This document shows positions 5,595 through 12,896 of a stretch of DNA of 12,906 nt, piece after piece. How positions within the stretch are numbered: the stretch's first letter is position 1; each line of letters opens with the position of its first letter. Source of the stretch: Bacillota bacterium (GTDB lineage Bacteria > Bacillota > Limnochordia > Limnochordales > ZCTH02-B6); assembly GCA_003387805.1 (NCBI GenBank), contig QGSR01000024.1:1-12906 (forward strand), written 5' to 3'. Both the position numbers and the translations under genes were made by a program. The notes under the pieces were generated by a model. It made no database searches and was not told the origin of the DNA. It worked only from the letters and a program-made list of their open reading frames with translations.

Positions 5595-6168
5595 GAGCCT
5601 TTGGCGCAACTCGTCGCGCCCGGGCGGATTCGCGGCCACGCGGCCATCACGGCGGGCAAAGCGGAAATTTTGCGGGCGGCCAGGAGCACCCGGCGCGCGC
5701 CGGATCCGTCGAGAGGAAAAAGCGAAGATTCTTTCCTCTGCCGGTCGGTACCGATAAAATGAAGACCCGTGGTGCGGCGCCCGGGAACCGCCGCGGCGTT
5801 CCTTAGCGCGGTGCCGTGCGTCGACTTCGTTCCGCTTTACGGAAAAATTCGAGCTCGCAACGAAATTCCCATCTCTTTCTCTAAGAAAACCCTGCATTGA
5901 GGAAACATCCCAAATCGTTGTGAAAATGACTCCGGACGCGGCCGGCAGCCGGAAGCTGTGTTTTTTCGCATTTTTAACTCACGATTGTCATAGAAAACCC
6001 ACGTGAATACATTGATATTTTCTTGCAGAACGTCTTTCAATGGACTACACTCGTTAATGAGGAACTGCACCGCGCAACGTCCCCAAAGGGAAAAACAAGG
6101 AGGCCGGCCGCTTTTCTGCGTTTTCCCGCAAGGACTTGCAAGGGTTTGAGAAATCTTTCACTAACCTA
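5595..6168. other. Gene-free, AT-rich stretch between tRNA-Leu and codY
   Basis: No frame here has recognisable protein content. From about 5820 the base composition becomes much richer in A and T than anywhere else in the window. Visible items: an 8-bp inverted repeat AGAGGAAA/TTTCCTCT (5712-5719, 5732-5739), a perfect 10-bp palindrome TCGGTACCGA (5745-5754), a fair plus-strand promoter TTGTCA-17-TACATT (5985-6013), a CodY-box-like element (5914-5928), and an inverted repeat GGGAAAAAC/GTTTTCCC (6088-6127) around an AAGGAGG. It could hold an unannotated small RNA or extended codY control region. Nothing here identifies a known RNA family. Confidence 0.5.
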
Positions 6169-6198
6169 TTGACAAGGTCGCGCGGCGGCGGTTATAAT
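6169..6198 (+). promoter_or_regulatory. codY: Sigma-A promoter of codY
   Basis: TTGACA (6169-6174) and TATAAT (6193-6198), both exact consensus, spaced 18 bp. It predicts a start of transcription near 6205 and a leader of about 175 nt before codY. The spacer is GC-rich while the surroundings are AT-rich. Confidence 0.85.
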
Positions 6199-6211
6199 GC
6201 ATCTGAAAATG
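6197..6211 (+). promoter_or_regulatory. CodY-box-like element over the codY transcription start
   Basis: Compared with the CodY consensus AATTTTCWGAAAATT it matches 10 of 15 positions, with the right half CTGAAAAT intact and the left half poor. It sits over the expected transcription start, where a repressor would block initiation. A second 10/15 element (TGTGAAAAT half) lies at 5914-5928. Autoregulation by CodY is known in some Bacillota; here it is inference. Confidence 0.3.
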
Positions 6212-6317
6212 AGTTTTTTATGAAATATGTGGGTTTGCTCGAAGCAGATAAAAAAGATTTGAATCATCTTTCTCGTTGGATGGTACTTGAAGATACCTCC
6301 GATTGTTTATTACCTGG

Positions 6318-6349
6318 TTGTTCAAACCAAACGAAACTCGTTTGAACAA
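6318..6349 (+). promoter_or_regulatory. Leader hairpin just upstream of the codY ribosome site
   Basis: TTGTTCAAAC (6318-6327) pairs perfectly with GTTTGAACAA (6340-6349) over 10 bp, loop 12 nt. A competing 7-bp hairpin CAAACGA/TCGTTTG (6328-6334, 6338-6344) shares the same 3' arm, so the two folds exclude each other. It ends 20 nt before the GGGAGGA ribosome site of codY. There is no T run, so it is not a terminator. Confidence 0.45.
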
Positions 6350-6381
6350 AATACAACCAAGCGGTAGAGGGAGGAATTTTG

Positions 6382-7167
6382 GTGACTCTCTTCAAGAAGG
6401 TTTCCAAGGTAACCGAGCTGTTGCAGCGGGAGGGCAATTCCGTCCAGTTTCAGGACGTGGCCACCACGCTGAGGGACGTCATGGAGGACACCAGCGTCTA
6501 CATCGTCAGCCGCAAGGGCAAGCTGCTGGGCCACGCCCTGCCGGAAGGGTTCGAGACGACGCCCTTTGACGCCGAGTGGCTCGACACCGGCCGCATGCCC
6601 GAGGATCTGGCGACGGCGCTCCTGAAAGTGGGCGCGGTTTCCACGGGCCCCGAGGCCGAGCGCATCGTCGGCGAGAAGTACGCGTGCCTGGTGCCCATCG
6701 TGGGCGCCGCCCGCCGGGTCGGCACGCTGGTGCTGGTGCGCATGGACGGCGACTTCGACGAGAGCGAGCTGGTGCTGTTCGAGTTCGTCGCGACGGCCGT
6801 CGGCATGATCATCGCGGCCGCCATTGACGAGGCCGAGGAAGACGAGGCCGAGGAGAAGCGCATGGCCCGCTCGGCCATCCGCAGCCTGTCCTACTCCGAG
6901 GTGCTGGCCATGCAGCACATCTTCGACGAGCTGGACGGCGACGAAGGCCTGCTGGTGGCCAGCCGCATCGCGGACCAGGCCGGCATTACCCGCTCGGTCA
7001 TCGTCAACGCGCTGCGCAAGCTGGCGTCGGCCAACGTCATCGAGTCGCGCTCTTTGGGCATGAAGGGTACGTACCTGCGCATTCTCAACCCCGAGATTCG
7101 CAAGGAGCTGGAGCGCCAGCGCTACCCGTACCCCAACGCTGACCTGTTGAAGCGTCAGGAGGCCTAA
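6382..7167 (+). CDS. codY: Global transcriptional regulator CodY
   Basis: GTP- and branched-chain-amino-acid-sensing repressor of stationary-phase genes in Bacillota. 261 residues from GTG 6382 (GGGAGGA 6 nt upstream; a TTG at 6379 is too close to it). The N-terminal GAF-type domain has VATTLRDVMEDTSVYIVSRKGKLLG and LVPIVGAARRVGTLVL; the Arg of GRMPEDL (~71) corresponds to the Ile-contacting Arg61 of B. subtilis. An acidic linker helix (EAEEDEAEEKR) precedes the C-terminal part, where SLSYSEVLAMQHIFDELDG and the winged HTH around ASRIADQAGITRSVIVNALRKL and ESRSLGMKGTYL are almost identical to B. subtilis. The Ser of TRSVIV is the phosphorylatable Ser215 equivalent. It lacks the usual xerC-hslVU neighbours. 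The C-terminus carries about 15 extra residues. Confidence 0.97.
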   Translation: MTLFKKVSKVTELLQREGNSVQFQDVATTLRDVMEDTSVYIVSRKGKLLGHALPEGFETTPFDAEWLDTGRMPEDLATALLKVGAVSTGPEAERIVGEKYACLVPIVGAARRVGTLVLVRMDGDFDESELVLFEFVATAVGMIIAAAIDEAEEDEAEEKRMARSAIRSLSYSEVLAMQHIFDELDGDEGLLVASRIADQAGITRSVIVNALRKLASANVIESRSLGMKGTYLRILNPEIRKELERQRYPYPNADLLKRQEA

Positions 7168-7182
7168 AGGCCGGCGCGGCAT

Positions 7183-7190
7183 GGTATAAT
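7183..7190 (+). promoter_or_regulatory. Extended -10 promoter between codY and hflX
   Basis: TGG-TATAAT: the exact -10 (7185-7190) preceded by a TG at 7182-7183, an extended -10. The -35 position has no match to TTGACA (GCCTAA). Transcription would start near 7197, only about 20 nt before the hairpin terminator at 7216. Confidence 0.5.
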
Positions 7191-7215
7191 GTCGTCGTCC
7201 GGAACGATGGACAAT

Positions 7216-7247
7216 GCCCTCTTCCATATAAGGAAGAGGGCTTTTTT
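7216..7247 (+). terminator. Intrinsic terminator between codY and hflX
   Basis: GCCCTCTTCC (7216-7225) and GGAAGAGGGC (7232-7241) form a perfect 10-bp stem with a 6-nt loop, followed by T6. It ends codY transcription. Because a -10 box lies upstream of it and the hflX ribosome site 7 nt after it, it could also act as an attenuator for hflX. Confidence 0.9.
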
Positions 7248-7267
7248 AAAATGGGGTGATGCACGGT

Positions 7268-8611
7268 TTGACGGAGCCGAGAGAACGCGCGGTGCTGGTG
7301 GGACTGGACGACGATCTGGACGAGCTGGCCGAACTGGTGCACAGCGCCGGCGGCATCGTCGTCGGCCTGCTGGTGCAGCCCCTGGAGCGGCCCCGGGCCG
7401 CCTACTACATCGGCAAAGGCAAAGCCGAGGAAGTGAAAGAGCTGGTGTGGGAGCTGAGCGCCGACATCGTCGTCTTCGACGACGAGCTGACGCCCGCCCA
7501 GGCCCGCAACCTGGAGAAGCTGACGGGCGTGCGGGTCATCGACCGCACCCAGCTCATCCTGGACATTTTCGCCCAAAGAGCCCGCACGAAGGAAGGCAAG
7601 CTCCAGGTGGAGCTGGCCCAGCTGACGTACTTGCTGCCGCGCCTGGTGGGCGCGGGCGCGGAGCTGTCGCGGCTGGGCGGCGGCATCGGCACCCGCGGCC
7701 CCGGCGAAACCCAGCTGGAAGTGGACCGGCGGCGCATCCGCCGGCGCATTGCGGACATCCGCCGGGAGCTGGCCGAAGTGCGGCGCACCCGGGCGGTGCA
7801 GCGGCAAGGCCGCCGGCGCGCGGGGCTGCCCCTCATCGCCCTGGTGGGCTACACCAACGCGGGCAAGTCGACCTTGATGAACGCGCTGACCGACGCAGAC
7901 GTGCACGCGCAGGACTTGCTGTTCGCCACGCTGGATCCGACCATCCGCAAAGTGGAGCTGGCCGGCGGGCGGGAGGCGCTGCTGGCGGACACGGTCGGTT
8001 TCATTCGCAAGCTGCCCCACCAGCTGGTGGCCGCGTTCCGGGCCACGCTGGAGGAAGTGGAGGACGCGGACGTTTTGCTGCACGTGGTGGACGCGGGCCG
8101 GCCCGACGGGGACCAGGAGATCGCGGCGGTGGAGGCCGTCCTGGACGAGCTGGGCGTCCTTGACAAACCGATGGTCACCGCGTTTAATAAGCTTGATTCG
8201 GCGGCCCGCCCGCGGGCCGTCCTGGAGCGGGCCCAGAGCACGCCCCGGGGCGTGGCGGTGTCCGCGCTGACCGGCGACGGCCTGGACGAGCTGCGGGCCA
8301 TGCTGGCCGAGGCGCTGCCCGTCGCGTACGCGCGGCGCCGTTTCCGCATCCCCTACGACGCGGGGGCGGCGTTGGCCGCGCTGAAAGAGCAAGGCCGCGT
8401 CATCGAGCTGGAGTACGCCGAGGACGCGGTGCTGGTGGAGGCGGAAGTGGAGCCGAAGCTGGCCGGCCGCTTGAGGCGGTATGTGGTGGAGGGCGCCGGG
8501 CCGGGCGCGGCGGCCGCCCCGGACGGCGCGGCGTCGGCGTCCGCCGGAGCCCGGTCAACGACGGCCGCCGACGGCGGGGCCGCGGACGACTTCGGAGGGG
8601 GAGCGGAGTGA
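7268..8611 (+). CDS. hflX: Ribosome-associated GTPase HflX
   Basis: GTPase that binds the 50S subunit and splits stalled or stressed 70S ribosomes. 447 residues from TTG 7268. The N-terminal HflX domain shows RPRAAYYIGKGKAEEV, IDRTQLILDIFAQRA, and the glycine-rich GAELSRLGGGIGTRGPGETQ. The G domain shows G1 GYTNAGKST (194-202), G3 DTVGF (241), G4 NKLD (307) and a G5-like SALTG. Start choice: GGGGTGAT (7253-7260) lies 7 nt before TTG 7268. In-frame GTG 7256 and ATG 7259 fall inside that ribosome site and have none of their own, but adding 3-4 residues remains possible. The last ~40 residues are an Ala/Gly/Ser-rich tail not typical of the family. It is the first gene of the packed translation cluster and overlaps the next gene by 4 bp. 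Confidence 0.95.
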   Translation: MTEPRERAVLVGLDDDLDELAELVHSAGGIVVGLLVQPLERPRAAYYIGKGKAEEVKELVWELSADIVVFDDELTPAQARNLEKLTGVRVIDRTQLILDIFAQRARTKEGKLQVELAQLTYLLPRLVGAGAELSRLGGGIGTRGPGETQLEVDRRRIRRRIADIRRELAEVRRTRAVQRQGRRRAGLPLIALVGYTNAGKSTLMNALTDADVHAQDLLFATLDPTIRKVELAGGREALLADTVGFIRKLPHQLVAAFRATLEEVEDADVLLHVVDAGRPDGDQEIAAVEAVLDELGVLDKPMVTAFNKLDSAARPRAVLERAQSTPRGVAVSALTGDGLDELRAMLAEALPVAYARRRFRIPYDAGAALAALKEQGRVIELEYAEDAVLVEAEVEPKLAGRLRRYVVEGAGPGAAAAPDGAASASAGARSTTAADGGAADDFGGGAE

Positions 8612-8760
8612 GTTTTTGGGACTCCCTGAAGGCTTGGTGGAACGGGCTGTTCGGCGGCAGCAAGTTTTTGTGCGACACGTGCAAGTACAACTACGGCAAC
8701 GCGTGCTGGCGCGCCGAGCGGCCCAACGCGACGCGCTGCCCGGACTATCGCAGACGGTGA
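8608..8760 (+). CDS. Four-cysteine microprotein, probable zinc binder
   Basis: 50 residues, starting at a GTG that overlaps the hflX stop by 4 bp (GTGA), with a GGAGGGGGAG purine run just upstream; stop at 8758-8760. The N-terminus WDSLKAWWNGLF looks like a short amphipathic, Trp-rich helix. The rest carries Cys at 22, 25, 33 and 44 in the pattern C-x2-C-x7-C-x10-C: LCDTCKYNYGNAC, then ERPNATRCPDYRRR. This is a plausible zinc knuckle with a basic end. It is followed 13 bp later by the yqhQ start, so it is translationally coupled between hflX and yqhQ. I recall similar small 'CxxCkYnyG' proteins as uncharacterised in Bacillota but cannot name a family. Function unknown; nucleic-acid, ribosome or membrane-surface binding are guesses. 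Confidence 0.78.
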   Translation: MSFWDSLKAWWNGLFGGSKFLCDTCKYNYGNACWRAERPNATRCPDYRRR

Positions 8761-8773
8761 GGGGTGCGGGCGC

Positions 8774-9757
8774 TTGAGCGAACAGTTTTATTACGGAGGC
8801 CAGGCGGTCATCGAAGGCGTCATGATGCGGGGGCGGCAGGCCCTCGGCATCGCGGTGCGCCGCCCCGACGGCACGGTGACCGTGCGGGAGGAGCGGCTGC
8901 GCCCGTGGTCGGCCCGCTGGCCATTTTTGAAGTGGCCCGTGGTGCGGGGCGCGACGGCCTTGGTGGAGGCCATGGTCATCGGCGTCAAAGCCCTCAACTT
9001 TTCCGCCAGCGAGCAGATGGCGGAGGAAGAGGGCGAAGAGCTGGGCTTCAAAGAGCTGGCCGTCACCTTCGCCGTGGCGCTGCTGCTGACCGTCGGGCTC
9101 TTCGTCGTGCTGCCCGCCCTGATTATTCGCTTCATTCAAGACTACGTGGCGCACAACGTGCTGCTGAACTTCATCGAAGGCGCGATCAAGATCACGTTTT
9201 TCGCGCTGTACATCGTGGCCATCGCCCGCCTGGACGACATCAAGCGGGTGTTTCAGTACCACGGCGCGGAGCACAAAGCCATCAACTGCTACGAAGCGGG
9301 CCTGCCGCTGACGGTGGACAACGTGCGCCGGCAAAGCATCGTCCACACCCGCTGCGGCACCAACTTCATTTTGATCGTGCTGCTGCTCAGCGTGTTCGTG
9401 TTTTCGTTTTTCGGCCGCCCGCCTTTCCTGCTGCGGGTGCTGTACCACCTGGCGGTGCTGCCGCTGGTGGCCGGGCTGTCGTATGAAGTCATCCGGCACG
9501 CGGCCCGGGACGACGCGTTCTTCCTTATTAAGTGGCTGGCTACGCCGGGCCTGTGGATGCAGAAACTGACGACGCGCGCGCCCGACGACAGCCAGATCGA
9601 GGTGGCCATACGGGCGCTGCAGTGCGTGCTCGCGCGCGACGGCGTGCTGACCGAGGCGGACGCGGCCGGGCCGGCGCAGCAGGCGGCGCCCGCGGAGGAA
9701 CCGGCGACGGAAGCCGCCAGGGCCGGCACGGGGGCGGGTGCGGCCCATGCTGGATAA
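8774..9757 (+). CDS. yqhQ: YqhQ / DUF1385 membrane protein
   Basis: 327 residues from TTG 8774, with GAGGGGTG about 7 nt upstream. The family mark [15 protein letters not shown] stands at 6-20, the only alternative to this start being much later. HGAEHK at 163-168, followed by AINCYE, is the second conserved block and is a candidate metal or catalytic site. Hydrophobic spans: about 97-120, 138-152, 196-213 and 222-242. R-T/R-C-G-T-N-F (192-198) is also typical. The C-terminal ~35 residues are Ala/Glu-rich and not conserved. The family is often annotated as a metal-dependent enzyme of unknown role. Its place immediately before prfA is common in Clostridia. It overlaps prfA by 11 bp. Confidence 0.93.
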   Translation: MSEQFYYGGQAVIEGVMMRGRQALGIAVRRPDGTVTVREERLRPWSARWPFLKWPVVRGATALVEAMVIGVKALNFSASEQMAEEEGEELGFKELAVTFAVALLLTVGLFVVLPALIIRFIQDYVAHNVLLNFIEGAIKITFFALYIVAIARLDDIKRVFQYHGAEHKAINCYEAGLPLTVDNVRRQSIVHTRCGTNFILIVLLLSVFVFSFFGRPPFLLRVLYHLAVLPLVAGLSYEVIRHAARDDAFFLIKWLATPGLWMQKLTTRAPDDSQIEVAIRALQCVLARDGVLTEADAAGPAQQAAPAEEPATEAARAGTGAGAAHAG

Positions 9758-10823
9758 GCTGGCCGAGCTGGAAAAGCGCTACGAGGAACTGACCCGGCGG
9801 CTCAGCGATCCGGAAGTCATCGGCGATCCGCAGGAGCTGGAAAAGACGGCCCGGGCCCACGCGGAGCTGGAGCCCGCGGTGCTGGCGTACCGGGAACTGC
9901 GGCGGGTGGAGGAAGAGCTGGAAGCCACCGGGGCCATGCTGGAGGAGCAGCTGGAGCCGGAGCTGCGGGAGCTGGCCAAAGACGAGCTGCAGAGCCTCAA
10001 GGAGCGGGCCGAGGAGCTGCGGGCGCAGCTGCGCCGGCTGCTGCTGCCCAAGGACCCTAACGACGACAAGAACATCATCGTCGAAATCCGGGCCGGCACG
10101 GGCGGTGAGGAGGCCGCGCTGTTTGCGGCCGACCTGTTCCGCATGTACTCCCGCTACGCGGAGGAGCGCCGCTGGCGGGTGGAGTTGCTCAGCAGCCACC
10201 CGACGGAGCTGGGCGGCTTCAAGGAAGTCATTTTTATGATTCACGGCAAAGGCGCGTACAGCCGCCTCAAGTACGAGAGCGGCGTGCACCGGGTGCAGCG
10301 GGTGCCCGAGACGGAGGCCCAGGGCCGCATCCACACGTCCACGGCCACCGTGGCGGTGCTGCCGGAGGCGGAGGAAGTGGACGTGGAGATTTCCCCCGAG
10401 GATCTGCGCATCGACGTGTTCCGCTCCGGCGGCAAAGGCGGGCAGAGCGTCAACACCACCGACTCGGCCGTCCGCATCACCCACCTGCCCACCGGCATCG
10501 TGGTGACGTGCCAGGACGAGCGGTCGCAGCTGCAGAACCGGGAGAAAGCCATGCGGGTGCTCCGGGCCCGCCTCCTGGACATGAAGCGGCGGGCCCGGGA
10601 AGAGGAGCTCGCGGCCGCGCGGCGCTCGCAGGTGGGCACCGGCGACCGCAGCGAGCGCATCCGCACGTACAACTTCCCGCAGGGACGCGTGACGGACCAC
10701 CGCATCGGCCTGACGCTGTACAAGCTGAACGAGTTTCTCGACGGCGACTTGGACGAAGCCATCGACGCGCTGGCCGCGGCCGAGCAGGCCGAGCAGCTGG
10801 CGCAGATGGAGGCGGGCCGGTGA
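9747..10823 (+). CDS. prfA: Peptide chain release factor 1
   Basis: Recognises UAA/UAG at the A site and triggers release of the nascent chain. 358 residues from ATG 9747 (GGGGGCGGGTG 6 nt upstream; [15 protein letters not shown] is the usual N-terminus). An in-frame GTG at 9738 would add three residues. The specificity tripeptide is PxT-type (P187-E-T189 in [14 protein letters not shown]), which marks RF1 rather than RF2 (SPF). The catalytic GGQ is at 231-233 in [10 protein letters not shown], and its Gln is the PrmC target. The coiled N-terminal domain is Glu/Arg-rich. Followed by prmC with a GTGA overlap. Confidence 0.98.
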   Translation: MLDKLAELEKRYEELTRRLSDPEVIGDPQELEKTARAHAELEPAVLAYRELRRVEEELEATGAMLEEQLEPELRELAKDELQSLKERAEELRAQLRRLLLPKDPNDDKNIIVEIRAGTGGEEAALFAADLFRMYSRYAEERRWRVELLSSHPTELGGFKEVIFMIHGKGAYSRLKYESGVHRVQRVPETEAQGRIHTSTATVAVLPEAEEVDVEISPEDLRIDVFRSGGKGGQSVNTTDSAVRITHLPTGIVVTCQDERSQLQNREKAMRVLRARLLDMKRRAREEELAAARRSQVGTGDRSERIRTYNFPQGRVTDHRIGLTLYKLNEFLDGDLDEAIDALAAAEQAEQLAQMEAGR

Positions 10824-11734
10824 GCGCGCCGACCCGCCCGCAGGCGCTGGTGGACTACCTGCGGCTGGCCGCGGACTACTTGCAAAAGAGCGGCAGCGCC
10901 AGCCCCCGGCTGGACGCGGAGCTGCTTTTGGCCCACGTGCTGGGCATGGACCGGGTGGCGTTGTACGTCAATTTTGACCGGCCGCTGGTGCCCGGCGAGG
11001 TGGATCGGTACCGGGAACTGCTGCGGCAGCGGGCCCGGGGCACGCCCATCGCTTACATCCTGGGCTCGAAGCCCTTTTTGACGACCCGCGTGGCCGTGGG
11101 CCCGGGCGTGCTCATCCCGCGGCCCGAGACGGAGCTGCTGGTGGAAGCGGCCGCGGCCCGGCTCCGGGAGATGCCGGGGGAGGAGCTGCTGGCGGCCGAC
11201 GTGGGCACGGGCTCGGGGGCCATCGCCATCGGCCTGGCGCTGCTGGAGCCCCGGGCCCGGGTGGCGGCGCTGGACATTTCCGCCGACGCGGTGCGCACAG
11301 CCCGGGCCAACGTGGAGCGCCACGGGCTGGAAAACCGCATCGAGGTCATGGAAGGCGACCTGCTGGCGCCGCTGGCCGAGCCGCCGCGGGCCCGCCGCTG
11401 GGCGGGCCGGCTGGACGCGGTGGTGTCCAACCCGCCGTACATCGCCACGCCGGAGCTGGCCACGCTGCCCCGGGACATTCGCGACTTCGAGCCCCGGGTG
11501 GCCCTGGACGGCGGGCCCGACGGCCTGGCCGTCTACCGGCGGCTCATTCCGCAGGCCGCGGCGCTGCTGCGGCCCGGCGGGCTCTTGGCCCTGGAGATCG
11601 GCTCGGACCAGGGCGAGGCGCTGCAGCGGCTGCTGGCCGCCGACGGCCGCTGGCGCAGCGTGGAGCTGCGCCGGGACTACGCGGGCCAGGACCGCATCGT
11701 GCTGGCGGAAAAGGAGACGACGACGGCGCCGTGA
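10820..11734 (+). CDS. prmC: Release factor glutamine N5-methyltransferase
   Basis: SAM-dependent methylation of the GGQ glutamine of RF1/RF2. 304 residues from GTG 10820, overlapping the prfA stop by 4 bp, with GGAGG upstream. N-terminal helical domain: [29 protein letters not shown]. The linker shows [12 protein letters not shown] and [12 protein letters not shown]. The SAM site is [16 protein letters not shown] (GTGSG at 129-133). The catalytic NPPY is at 204-207, within VVSNPPYIA. All residues expected for activity are present. The direct prfA-prmC order is the classic arrangement of enzyme and substrate. Confidence 0.97.
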   Translation: MSAPTRPQALVDYLRLAADYLQKSGSASPRLDAELLLAHVLGMDRVALYVNFDRPLVPGEVDRYRELLRQRARGTPIAYILGSKPFLTTRVAVGPGVLIPRPETELLVEAAAARLREMPGEELLAADVGTGSGAIAIGLALLEPRARVAALDISADAVRTARANVERHGLENRIEVMEGDLLAPLAEPPRARRWAGRLDAVVSNPPYIATPELATLPRDIRDFEPRVALDGGPDGLAVYRRLIPQAAALLRPGGLLALEIGSDQGEALQRLLAADGRWRSVELRRDYAGQDRIVLAEKETTTAP

Positions 11735-12882
11735 AGACGCGCGTGCTGAAAACCGATCCGCTGCGGCCCGACGCCGCGGTCATCGACGAGGCCGCCCGCA
11801 TCATCGCCGCCGGCGGCCTCGTGGCGTTTCCTACGGAGACGGTGTACGGCCTGGGCGCGGACGCCCTGAACGGCCGGGCGGTGCGCGGGATTTTCGCGGC
11901 GAAAGGCCGGCCCGCCGACAATCCGCTCATCGTGCACGTGGCCGAGCCGGCGCAGCTGCCGGAGGTTGCGCAACACGTGCCCGAGGCGGTGGACGCGCTG
12001 GCGCGCCACTTTTGGCCCGGGCCTTTGACCGTCGTGGTGCCCAGGCGGCCGGAAGTGCCCGACGAGGTAACGGCGGGGCTGGACACGGTGGCGGTGCGGG
12101 TGCCGGACCACGCCGTGGCGCTGGCTCTCATTCGCCGCAGCGGCCGGCCTTTGGCCGCGCCCAGCGCCAACCGGTCGGGCCGGCCCAGTCCCACCGAGGC
12201 CCGGCACGTGTGGGAGGATTTGCAAGGCCGCATCGACCTCATCATCGACGGCGGACCCTGCGGCATCGGACTGGAGTCCACGGTGCTGGATTTGACCGCG
12301 TCGCGGCCGGTCATCTTGCGGCCGGGCGCGGTGACGCCGGAAGATTTGGCGCCCGTCATCGGGCCGGTGGACGTGGACCCCGGCGCCGAAGGCTTGGCCG
12401 GCGGCGAGCCGGGCGCCGGCGGGCCGGTGCGCTCGCCGGGCATGAAGTACCGCCACTACGCGCCGCGCACGCCGTGCGTCCTGTACGAAGGCCCGCCGGA
12501 AGCGGTGGCGGAAGCCGTGGCGGCGCGCCTGCCCGCAGAACCGGCCCGGGGCCGGCGGGTGGGCCTTCTGGCCACGGCCGAGTCCGCAGGGCGCTGGGAG
12601 GCCGACGCGGTGCGCATCGCCGGCGCCCGCTCGGCGCCCGAGACCATCGCCCGCAGCTTGTACCGCTGCCTGCGGGAGCTGGACGAAGCGGGTGTGGATC
12701 TCATCATCATGGAAGGCATTGAGCCCGCGGGCCTGGGCGCGGCCATTATGAACCGCATGCGGCGGGCCGCGGGCCACCGCACGGTGGCGGTGGGGCCGCG
12801 AGAACCGGCGGGGAGGGGCGGGCCCCGGGCTCGGCCGGCCCCTTTACACCCCCTGAGCCGCCCGCCGGTGCACCCGGGGTAG
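11731..12882 (+). CDS. ywlC: Threonylcarbamoyl-AMP synthase, Sua5 type
   Basis: Makes threonylcarbamoyl-adenylate from Thr, bicarbonate and ATP for t6A37 of ANN-decoding tRNAs. 383 residues from GTG 11731 (GTGA overlap with prmC). The YrdC-type catalytic domain (about 1-205) shows VAFPTETVYGLG (31-42), the K-x-R motif KGRPADNPL (58-66), FWPGPLT (94-100) and LAAPSANRSG (141-150). Linker SPGMKYRHYAP (235-245) leads into the Sua5 C-terminal domain, which marks the long Sua5 form rather than short TsaC. The last ~25 residues, after VAVGP, are Pro/Arg/Gly-rich and look unconserved. Last complete gene of the cluster. Confidence 0.96.
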   Translation: MKTRVLKTDPLRPDAAVIDEAARIIAAGGLVAFPTETVYGLGADALNGRAVRGIFAAKGRPADNPLIVHVAEPAQLPEVAQHVPEAVDALARHFWPGPLTVVVPRRPEVPDEVTAGLDTVAVRVPDHAVALALIRRSGRPLAAPSANRSGRPSPTEARHVWEDLQGRIDLIIDGGPCGIGLESTVLDLTASRPVILRPGAVTPEDLAPVIGPVDVDPGAEGLAGGEPGAGGPVRSPGMKYRHYAPRTPCVLYEGPPEAVAEAVAARLPAEPARGRRVGLLATAESAGRWEADAVRIAGARSAPETIARSLYRCLRELDEAGVDLIIMEGIEPAGLGAAIMNRMRRAAGHRTVAVGPREPAGRGGPRARPAPLHPLSRPPVHPG

Positions 12883-12896
12883 TTGCTGGGGGTGCC

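Noticed and set aside
6003..6025. TATTTTC-type half CodY box near 6014
   Set aside because: Only the left half matches and the other arm is absent (8 of 15), no better than expected by chance in AT-rich DNA.
5837..6070. 77-codon minus-strand frame in the AT-rich stretch
   Set aside because: No ribosome site, no recognisable motif, and AT-rich composition alone can leave such a frame. Kept only as part of the non-coding note.
6088..6127. Inverted repeat GGGAAAAAC/GTTTTCCC around AAGGAGG-GGCCGGCC as a terminator
   Set aside because: The loop is long, the T runs sit within the arm rather than after it, and there is no gene upstream on this strand to terminate.
7189..8163. 324-codon plus-strand frame starting before hflX
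   Set aside because: It overlaps hflX in another phase and the product is Arg/Gly-rich. Only its first codons, in the possible attenuator, are of interest.
7085..8392. 435-codon minus-strand frame opposite hflX
   Set aside because: Low-complexity His/Gln/Arg product, covered by the confirmed HflX motifs on the other strand and running across the codY-hflX terminator.
8555..9748. 397-codon minus-strand frame opposite yqhQ, and the similar one at 9540-10700 opposite prfA
   Set aside because: Both are antisense to conserved genes, with His/Arg-rich composition and no motif.
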